DNA of 64,000 nucleotides from an uncultured Gammaproteobacteria bacterium (GTDB lineage Bacteria > Pseudomonadota > Gammaproteobacteria > HK1): assembly GCA_958295465.1 (NCBI GenBank), contig OY282353.1, positions 5,611,690 through 5,675,689 of the forward strand, written 5' to 3'. Position numbers and translations under genes: made by a program. Each line of letters starts with the position of its first letter. Within the stretch, counting starts at the first letter, position 1. This document shows positions 10,313-16,695 of the stretch, piece after piece. Below the pieces are notes generated by a model. It saw only the letters and a list, made by a program, of their open reading frames with translations, was not told where the DNA came from and ran no database searches.

Positions 10313-10477
10313 ATGGCACGGTTCTTTCCATCAGCGTCCGACCGTGACGAGCTCGCCACCAAGGCCGACCTCGCCACCCTCGAAACGCGCATGACCGCCA
10401 CACTCTACCGCGCCCTCTGGTTCCAGGGCGGAGCCGTCATCGCCATCCTCACCGCGCTTCGGTTCCTGCCGATCTGA
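10313..10477 (+). CDS. Small coiled-coil membrane protein, probably N-truncated
   Basis: A 54-residue frame from ATG 10313. It contains DELATKADLATLETRMTATL, a coiled-coil repeat typical of DUF1640-like proteins, then a C-terminal hydrophobic segment FQGGAVIAILTALRFL. Full-length relatives carry a longer N-terminal helix with the same repeats, so this looks like a truncated copy. There is no clear Shine-Dalgarno. It has no obvious tie to the lasso genes around it. Function unknown. Confidence 0.45.
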   Translation: MARFFPSASDRDELATKADLATLETRMTATLYRALWFQGGAVIAILTALRFLPI

Positions 10478-10693
10478 CCATGCGCCCGGAACACGATTTC
10501 TCCCGGGGAGAACGAGGCGTGACGGCGCGAAAGGACGCACAGGGTGGGAATCCGGTCGTCGTCTCGCTGGACGTCCTTGACGTGTTTCCCGGCGTTGCGG
10601 CAGGAGAGCGGCAACGGCGGCCCGTGCGGACCACGCCGGCGGGATATACGACTTCGATTGTTTCGATCAGCTACGAAGACTTCTCGATGTCAA

Positions 10694-11662
10694 TCAGAGA
10701 TCCGCACCCCTCGGGAGAATACGGCGATTGACCGCAGCCGGCCCTGCCTCGCGCAGGTGCGCCTCGACGTGGTCCGCCAGCGCGTCCAGCAGGAACGGAT
10801 GCCGTGGCCGCGTCATCCGCGCCACCGGCACGCGCCGCGCCGTCGCGGTGATGGTGCGGAAATGGGCGAGGCGTTGTCCCATCGCGCTCATCACCCGCCG
10901 GCGGTGGGTGTTTCTCCACAGCAACCGGAAGGCGCTGCCGGGCGGCGCGGGTTCGATGCCGATGTCCGGGTGGTCGTCGGCTTCCAGCACGAAGGCGGCG
11001 CACACCGGCAGCGGCACGGCGCAGGCCCGTTGCGCCGGCATCCAGTACTTCTCCAACCCCCGCTGCACCCTCGACTGCGCCCGCCCTCGCCAGTGCATCT
11101 CGTCCAGGGTGTTCGCCCACAGCCGCTGGTGCGCGAACGCGGGCAGCGCCACGGGACGACCGCCGGCGTCCAGCGTCACGCCGGTCACGTCGTCGGCGAG
11201 CAAGGGGTAGCCGCGCTCGACGAGCGCCGCGGCCAGCGAAGACTTGCCGATGCCGCTCCTGCCGAGCAGCAGCACCGCGCCGGCCTCGGTGGCGACGGAG
11301 GCGGCGTGCAGCGTGGCCACGCCGCGCTGTTGCAGCAGAGCGGTGAACGGGGAGCTTGCGAAGAAGGCGACGACCTCGCCATCATCCGTACCGAGCGGCT
11401 CGACCAGCATGTCGCGTCCGCCGGTGACCAGATACCGGGCGACGTCCTCCACGCGCATGAGGAAGGCGCCGGGTCGGGCCTGCCAGCGATTGCTGCGGAT
11501 CGAGTGGCCGTTGCAGGCGGGGAGGGTCGCGGGAACGGCGCCGAGGCGCACGGTCACGTCCGGTTCGAAGGCGCCGGAATCGGGCAGGGGGTCGAAGGGC
11601 AGGGCGACGGCGGAGCGTATGCGCAGATCGTAGGCGCGATACCAGTACGTCGAGCCGCTCAT
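10694..11662 (-). CDS. HprK-like Ser kinase of lasso-peptide type
   Basis: About 322 residues from the ATG at 11662 (MSGSTYWYRAYDLRIRS). The kinase core has a Walker A loop LLLGRSGIGKSSLAAAL near residue 140, preceded by LHAAS, and LLADDVTGV, which fits the HPr kinase/phosphorylase fold. Stand-alone relatives in lasso clusters phosphorylate the C-terminal Ser of the precursor (established for paeninodin). Every precursor here ends in Ser. It is divergent from the cyclase, with a 122-bp inverted-repeat element between them. A role in HPr regulation is less likely because ptsH and ptsI lie elsewhere (20-22 kb). Confidence 0.78.
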   Translation of the reverse strand: MSGSTYWYRAYDLRIRSAVALPFDPLPDSGAFEPDVTVRLGAVPATLPACNGHSIRSNRWQARPGAFLMRVEDVARYLVTGGRDMLVEPLGTDDGEVVAFFASSPFTALLQQRGVATLHAASVATEAGAVLLLGRSGIGKSSLAAALVERGYPLLADDVTGVTLDAGGRPVALPAFAHQRLWANTLDEMHWRGRAQSRVQRGLEKYWMPAQRACAVPLPVCAAFVLEADDHPDIGIEPAPPGSAFRLLWRNTHRRRVMSAMGQRLAHFRTITATARRVPVARMTRPRHPFLLDALADHVEAHLREAGPAAVNRRILPRGADL

Positions 11663-11713
11663 GGGATGGCGCCTCGCACGGTGAGCGTCGTGTTCGCCGT
11701 CACGATCGCCGGC

Positions 11714-11835
11714 CAGCAATTCCCGCCAACGTCTCGAACAGGGTCGTGCCATCGGGATTTCGCGGTCTTTTCTGCTGCCTGGGCGTCTGGTCGTAGCGAT
11801 TCGATGGACGTTTGCGGGCTTGGCGGGAATTGCTG
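11714..11835. repeat. 122-bp element with perfect 16-bp terminal inverted repeats
   Basis: Begins CAGCAATTCCCGCCAA and ends with its exact reverse complement TTGGCGGGAATTGCTG. It contains no ORF, so it looks like a MITE or a large palindromic repeat. It sits in the divergent promoter region of the kinase and cyclase and may affect both. A partial copy is at 10056-10140. Confidence 0.75.
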
Positions 11836-11936
11836 ATCGTCAGCCAATCCGCCGGGACGCTGGAAATACCGATGGTTCGCGCGGTTGACGAGGCGGGGAT
11901 ACGTGCGGTGTGGCGGATGGAGAAGGTGGCTTCCCG

Positions 11937-13793
11937 ATGAATGCGCTCTGCGGATTCCACCTGCACGATGCGCGCGCCACGCACGGGCTGGCCGCCATGC
12001 TGGCCGCGCTGTCCGACTACGGGAAGACCTGCGCGCAATGGACGGAGGGAGCCGTCGGCCTCGGCTGCCGGTCTGCGGCGGCCACGAACGGGGGCGGCGC
12101 CGGGCGCTCTCCCTGCCTCGACCGCGACGCGGGCATCGCGGTGACCGCGGACGCCCGCCTCGACGACCGCGACACGCTGTGCAGCGCGCTCGGCGTTCCC
12201 CACGCCGAGCGTTCCGCCCTCACCGAGGGCAGCCTCATCCTCCGGGCCTGGTCGCGCTGGGGCCGGGAGTGTCCGAACCACCTGCTCGGCGACTACGCCT
12301 TCGCCGTGTGGGATGCAAGGAAGCGCACGCTCTTCTGCGCCCGGGACCACGCCGGCGCCAGGCCCTTCTACTACGCCTTTCCTCCGAGCGGCTTCGTCTT
12401 CGCCAGCGCCGTGGAAGCCGTCCTCGCCATGCCGGGCGTCTCCGGCGCGCTGGACGAGGCCACCGTGGCGTCCTTTCTGACGGGTTCCGGCTGGAACACG
12501 ACCACCCGCACGTTCTTCAAGGAGGTGCGCAAGCTGCCGCCCGGCCATACGCTCACCATCGAGGGAGACCCATTTCCGGGAGATGGCCCGCGGACGCGCA
12601 TCGAGCGCTATTGGCGTCCCGAACGCACGCCGGCGGCGCGGCCGGCCTCCGACGACGCCCATGCCGAGGAGCTCCTGGATCTGTATGCACGTGCGGTCAA
12701 GGACCGCCTGTGCGGCGGGCCGGTGGGCGTACACCTGAGCGGGGGCCTGGACTCGTCGAGCATCGCGGTGCTCACGGCCCGGGAGCTGCGCCGCCGGGGG
12801 CGCCCGCCGCCGCCCGCGTTCAGTTGGCTGCCGGCGTTGGACGGCGAAACGCCGGCGCCGGCGCATGCGAAGGAGTACGCGCTCATCGACGCGGTGTGCG
12901 CCCAGGAAGACTTGCAGGTGTCGCACTGCGCCCTGACACCCGGCGACGTGCTTGCCGTGCTGCGTCGCGACGGCGCCTTCCCCGGGGTATACGTCCAGAT
13001 GAACGAGGAAGCGGTGCAGCGCTGCGCGGCGGAGTCGGGGGTGCGGGTGCTGCTGTCGGGCTGGGGCGGGGACGAGGGCGTCTCGTTCAACGGCCGGGGA
13101 CTTCACGAGCAGTTGCTTCTCGGCGGGCGCTGGCTGAGGCTGGCCGCCGAATGCCGCGCCGGCCCCCACCCGTTCCGAACCTTGGCGCAAGTCGCGCTGT
13201 CGCTCGCGCATCCCCGCCTCCCGATCCACCTGCACAGGCGGTTGCGGGGAAAGGAGCCGCGCCGCCGGCGCTGGCTCATCGACCCGGCGTTCGCGCGGCG
13301 AGCGAAGCCCTTGCCCGTGGAGGTGTTCAGGTCGATCGGCGTACGGCGCACGCAGACGCGACTTCTGCGTAGCGGGCTGCTGAGCCAGCGCATCGAGGGC
13401 TGGGCCGCGAGCGGCGCGCGCCACGGCCTCGAGTACCGATACCCGCTGCTGGATCGCCGGCTGCTGGAGTTCGCACTGGGCCTGCCGCCGGAGCAGTTCC
13501 GGCGCGGGCGGTGGAGCCGGTGGCTGATGCGCCACGCCCTGGACGGCGTCCTGCCGCCGGAGATCTGCTGGAACCCGGACAAGACCGACCCTGCCCGGAT
13601 CGAACCGTTGTTCGACGCCTTCGCCGGGGCGGCGCCGGCGCTGAGACGGATCCTCACCGCACGTGCCGAACCGCCGTCGCGGGCGCGTTACGTCCACCTG
13701 CCTCGCCTCCTGGAGCGTCTGGACACCGACCGGTTCCGGCCGGACCGCTGGTTCATGCCGACGTGGAAAGCCTTGCAGCTTCTCGACTTCTGA
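11937..13793 (+). CDS. Lasso-peptide cyclase (asparagine synthetase homologue)
   Basis: 618 residues from the ATG at 11937, which follows AAGGTGG. An upstream ATG at 11910 is possible. The N-terminal half resembles the class II glutaminase domain (MNALCGFHLHD; LLGDYAFAVWDARKRTLFCA). The C-terminal half is the AMP-forming synthetase domain with the PPi loop VGVHLSGGLDSSSIAVL and the second motif LSGWGGDEGVSFNG, and YRYPLLDRRLLEFALGLP. In lasso clusters this family (C protein) adenylates the ring Glu or Asp and closes the isopeptide bond. The surrounding precursors and kinase support that over ordinary asparagine synthesis. Its last 41 bp overlap the convergent fusion gene. Confidence 0.82.
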   Translation: MNALCGFHLHDARATHGLAAMLAALSDYGKTCAQWTEGAVGLGCRSAAATNGGGAGRSPCLDRDAGIAVTADARLDDRDTLCSALGVPHAERSALTEGSLILRAWSRWGRECPNHLLGDYAFAVWDARKRTLFCARDHAGARPFYYAFPPSGFVFASAVEAVLAMPGVSGALDEATVASFLTGSGWNTTTRTFFKEVRKLPPGHTLTIEGDPFPGDGPRTRIERYWRPERTPAARPASDDAHAEELLDLYARAVKDRLCGGPVGVHLSGGLDSSSIAVLTARELRRRGRPPPPAFSWLPALDGETPAPAHAKEYALIDAVCAQEDLQVSHCALTPGDVLAVLRRDGAFPGVYVQMNEEAVQRCAAESGVRVLLSGWGGDEGVSFNGRGLHEQLLLGGRWLRLAAECRAGPHPFRTLAQVALSLAHPRLPIHLHRRLRGKEPRRRRWLIDPAFARRAKPLPVEVFRSIGVRRTQTRLLRSGLLSQRIEGWAASGARHGLEYRYPLLDRRLLEFALGLPPEQFRRGRWSRWLMRHALDGVLPPEICWNPDKTDPARIEPLFDAFAGAAPALRRILTARAEPPSRARYVHLPRLLERLDTDRFRPDRWFMPTWKALQLLDF

Positions 13794-15579
13794 TCGGGTC
13801 CAGCCGCCGCCCCCCACCCCCTGCCTCTCCACCCATGAGATCGTAGCCGAAGTAGTCGAGCGCGTCCCGATGCTCCCGGAACACGCGGTTGAACACCGCA
13901 ATCTGCGAGGTGTCGAGGCGCGCGATCTGGCGTTCGTTCATGTCGGCCAGCATCGCGTCGTAGGTGTTCTCCTTCACCGGCAGTCTCCGGCGCAGGTTCA
14001 GGTCGTCGAGCTCCGGCGCCAGGGCCCGGATCCGCTGCGCCACCCGCTCGGGCTCGGCGCACATCGCCTCGTAGGTGAAGAACACGCTGCAATCCCCGTA
14101 TGTCCGGACGTTGCGCCGCTGCCAGGCGAGGCAGCGGACGACGTGCAGGGCGGCCTCCTCCTCCAGGCTGCGTTCCTCGGCCACGAACTGGCTGCGGTAG
14201 TTGCGGCAGATGCCCTCGCAGACCGCGTAGGGGTTGCGCACCATGAACAGGAACTTCGCGTTGCGGAAGTGGCGGAGCAATTGATCGACGAGCAGCAGGA
14301 ACGGCGGGGACTTGGTGACGAACACCGACGCTCGGGGGTCCTGGGCGCTGGCCTGGAAGTACCATGCCTTGCGGTTGCGCGGCCAGTCGTAGCTGCGGGG
14401 GTCGGCGAAGCGGTCGATCCAGTGCTGGCGGGCGCTCCAGATCAGTCCGGGCTTGGGCTCTCCCGGCAGAGGGGGCCGGAAGGTCGTGGGTCCCGCGTAG
14501 CCGAGCATCCTCTTGCCTTCGCGGGGGAGGCTCCAGGCGGCCCGGCAGGTGGCCAGGGCGTGCTCCAGGAAGGTGGAGCCGCTGTTGTTGGGGCACACGG
14601 CGAACAGGTGGGTGGTCACCGTGTTGTCCAGATCACGGCCGGCGCCGCTGACGCGCGTGCTGGAGGAGCGCTTGGCGGCCGAGCCCGTCCGGGCTGCGGG
14701 GGGAGTCGCCTCGTCCATCTCGTCGCGGGCATCGCTCCAGAGCTTGAAATGGCGTGTGGGTGCGCGGTCGGGGTGGGTCCAGACCCATCGCAGCATGGCG
14801 TCGGGCGCCCAGGGTTTGACCGGATAGTTGAAGTGCAGCGCCCTGGCGTGTTCGGGGGCGAGGTTCTCGCGCGCGCGGATGGCGTGGGCCGAGGCGAGCA
14901 GATAGTTGTAGGTCGAGCTGACGAGGGTGCAGCGCCCGGCGAAGTAGCGGTTGAGGAGGAGCTGGTCGGTATGAGGCGCGAGGGGGCCGGGCCAGGTGTG
15001 CGGGTGGATCATGTCGAGGAGGTCCGCGTAGCAGGTTCCGTCGGCGAGGCGTCCGTCGAGGAGGAAGAACCCGCTGTTGAACGTGTTCGAAAGTGCTGGG
15101 GCGTCGGCCGGGTCGGCGCAGGCCAGAGGCTTGAAGGTGCGGGCGTCGCGTCGCCCGCCGCCGAGGGCGACGTAGTCCGGGCAGCACAGCAGCGTGCCGG
15201 GAGCGTCGAACAGGGCGTCGAGCGGGGCGCGGACGAGCACGTCGCTGTCGTAGAAGAGCACCTTGCGATAGCCGCGCAGCCGGAAGGCTTCGAGGGAGTA
15301 GAACTCGCCCAGCCGGGCGGCCAGGCGCGCCTGCACGGCGCCCAGGGCGGCAAGGCGTTCGCGCAGCTCGGGCGACACCGTCTCGAACCGCACGCGGTCG
15401 GAGACGGCCTGGAGGGTGTCGCGCGCGGCCTGGGGGAGTGCGTCGTGGATGATGACGAGGTCACCGTCGAAGCGTGGATGGTGCTCGAGGAAGGAGCCGA
15501 GCATGACGAGGGCGCCCGGGACGAAGGATTCGGTGGTGGCGGTGGCGAGGCAGATGTCGGAGGTGGACGGGGATTTCAT
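13753..15579 (-). CDS. GT8 glycosyltransferase-sulfotransferase fusion, copy 2
   Basis: 608 residues, the same length and domain order as copy 1 (7592-9418), with the DxD motif FYDSDVLV and the sulfotransferase loop CPNNSGSTFLEHALATCR. The ATG at 15579 (MKSPSTSDICLATATTES) aligns with the start of copy 1; an in-frame extension upstream is not shared. Residues about 75-100 differ strongly (LGAVQARLAARLGEFYSL instead of LAAGHPAFASGREYLYSL), while the flanks are nearly identical. This suggests a local gene-conversion tract. Its stop codon lies inside the cyclase gene on the opposite strand. Likely a precursor-tailoring enzyme; the substrate is unknown. Confidence 0.82.
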   Translation of the reverse strand: MKSPSTSDICLATATTESFVPGALVMLGSFLEHHPRFDGDLVIIHDALPQAARDTLQAVSDRVRFETVSPELRERLAALGAVQARLAARLGEFYSLEAFRLRGYRKVLFYDSDVLVRAPLDALFDAPGTLLCCPDYVALGGGRRDARTFKPLACADPADAPALSNTFNSGFFLLDGRLADGTCYADLLDMIHPHTWPGPLAPHTDQLLLNRYFAGRCTLVSSTYNYLLASAHAIRARENLAPEHARALHFNYPVKPWAPDAMLRWVWTHPDRAPTRHFKLWSDARDEMDEATPPAARTGSAAKRSSSTRVSGAGRDLDNTVTTHLFAVCPNNSGSTFLEHALATCRAAWSLPREGKRMLGYAGPTTFRPPLPGEPKPGLIWSARQHWIDRFADPRSYDWPRNRKAWYFQASAQDPRASVFVTKSPPFLLLVDQLLRHFRNAKFLFMVRNPYAVCEGICRNYRSQFVAEERSLEEEAALHVVRCLAWQRRNVRTYGDCSVFFTYEAMCAEPERVAQRIRALAPELDDLNLRRRLPVKENTYDAMLADMNERQIARLDTSQIAVFNRVFREHRDALDYFGYDLMGGEAGGGGRRLDPIRSREAARLSTSA

Positions 15580-15653
15580 TGGCGGGATGGGACGGCGCAG
15601 CTCAGAAGCCGGCACGCCGGCTCCCGAACGGTCGGATCGGCATCAGGACGTTG

Positions 15654-15835
15654 GTCCAGGGCTTCTTCGGCGCCTCGGCCGGCGGGGCCGTGTGCGCATC
15701 GGCTACAGCCCGGTATCCGGCCCGCTTCGCAGCGGCGCTGAACCGGCGCCCGATGGACTGGCCGGACATCCCGAACACGCTTGCGGCCGGGTTGACGGGG
15801 GCGGGGACCGCGGCGGGGGTGGCGAGGTCGTTCAT
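15654..15835 (-). pseudogene. Core-deleted precursor A5 fused to a recombinase-like scrap
   Basis: The leader segment VADAHTAPPAEAPKKPWT matches the other precursors. Directly after the Trp-Thr codons the sequence jumps to the region that normally follows the stop (compare 9479-9500), so the whole core is deleted. Upstream in the same frame is SVFGMSGQSIGRRFSAAAKR, which resembles a short C-terminal stretch of tyrosine recombinases; that link is tentative. The open frame starts at 15835 but no functional product is expected. Confidence 0.5.
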
Positions 15836-15890
15836 GGCGTGAGCGCCGGGTCAGGAAAGGACGCTGGCAACGGCGTTAGCGCCCTGGCCT

Positions 15891-16072
15891 TCAGGATGGT
15901 TGGTAAATCATCGTCTCGATCACGTTCCGGGGGTCCACTTCCACGCTGCTCTCGACTTCGCCGTACACTGTCCGGATGGTCGGCTTGGTCCAGGGCTTCT
16001 TCGGCGCATCGGCCGGCGAGGCCGTGTGCGTATCAGCTACGGGGGGGGGGGGGGGGGGGGGGATTCCGACAT
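15891..16072 (-). pseudogene. Lasso-peptide precursor A3, out of frame at a poly-G/C tract
   Basis: ATG 16072 follows GGAG by 9 nt and aligns with the starts of A1 and A2 (MSES). It runs into a 22-nt C tract and then hits TAG. The rest of the precursor (VADTHTASPADAP, KKPWTKPTIRTVYGEV, ESSVEVDPRNVIETMIYQPS, stop at 15891) is open in another frame. A tract of 20 or 23 would restore the frame. The tract is therefore either a slipped-strand phase switch, a fixed frameshift, or a sequencing error. An upstream non-ATG start in the other frame cannot be excluded. The C-terminal Ser and the Gly/acidic spacing are kept. Confidence 0.65.
16041..16062. repeat. 22-nt poly-G tract in precursor A3 coding region
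   Basis: Uninterrupted G on the plus strand (C in the coding sense), just after the fourth codon of precursor A3. Sister genes have short C runs at the same place. Long homopolymers of this kind are classic sites of slipped-strand mispairing, and also of assembly error. Confidence 0.9.
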
Positions 16073-16285
16073 GACTCGATTCTCCGTCAGGTAGTCCACA
16101 AGCCATCAGCGCCGACCTTGGCGAACTTGTCGATGAGTTCATCTGCCCTTCCTCCCGAAGACCCGACAAGTGTAGTCCCCGGGGGACCCTGGACTTACCC
16201 CGATCTCGTAGACGGTTGATGGCACGGTCAATCCTCCTTGGCGATCGCCCATCCTTGATCTTGGTGGCGGGATGGTAGTCGAGGG

Positions 16286-16464
16286 TCAGGACGGAGGGGT
16301 ATTGTAGGTGGTTTCAAGGCCGGGGACCCTTGTGTCGGGGCCGCTGCGTACTTCGCCATCTACCGTCTGGATCTTCGGCCTGTTCCAAGGCTTTTTCGGT
16401 GTCCCGGACGGGGAAGCCGTGTCCGTGTGCGTCTCGGTCTCCGGGGGGGTTCCGGCATTGGCAT
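16286..16464 (-). pseudogene. Lasso-peptide precursor A4, frame-shifted near its start
   Basis: From the stop at 16286-16288 the minus frame reads back through RSGPDTRVPGLETTYNTPPS, KKPWNRPKIQTVDGEV and ETETHTDTASPSGTP. The natural starts (ATG at 16464 and 16458, MPMPE) are one base out of frame because of a 7-C run at 16443-16449; eight Cs would join them. It is more diverged than A1-A3 but keeps the Trp, GEV, the acidic residue 7 after the Gly, and a C-terminal Ser. It lies just downstream of polA on the same strand. Confidence 0.62.
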
Positions 16465-16695
16465 GTCTCGACGCCTCGCGGTGCTCGTGGCTGGTGCAGC
16501 GCCGACGAGGATAGCACGGCAGGCCGGAGCGTTATCCCGTCGGATAAGCATCGAGGTCGGCCCGGTCGAAGGCGACCTGACCCACTGGCCGAACGCCTTC
16601 CCGGAGGGCCGCTTCGACCGGTAACGCGGTGCAAACGCTCTCGAGGTCGGCGCGTCCGCTGACGGGCATCTGCTTGCACGACAGGCGACGAACCT
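16465..16695. other. Spacer between polA and precursor A4
   Basis: A minus-strand frame reading LSCKQMPVSGRADLESVCTA and ending DRADLDAYPTG follows the polA stop but has no start codon or recognised family. No other feature is seen. Confidence 0.4.

Noticed and set aside
10694..11662. True HPr kinase acting on the PTS
   Set aside because: It sits among lasso genes next to the cyclase rather than with ptsN or rapZ, and the precursors end in Ser as expected for the peptide-modifying type.
11937..13793. Ordinary asparagine synthetase AsnB
   Set aside because: The CGF stretch is not at residue 2 as glutaminase activity would require, and the neighbours are lasso precursors and a kinase; still only a family-level argument.
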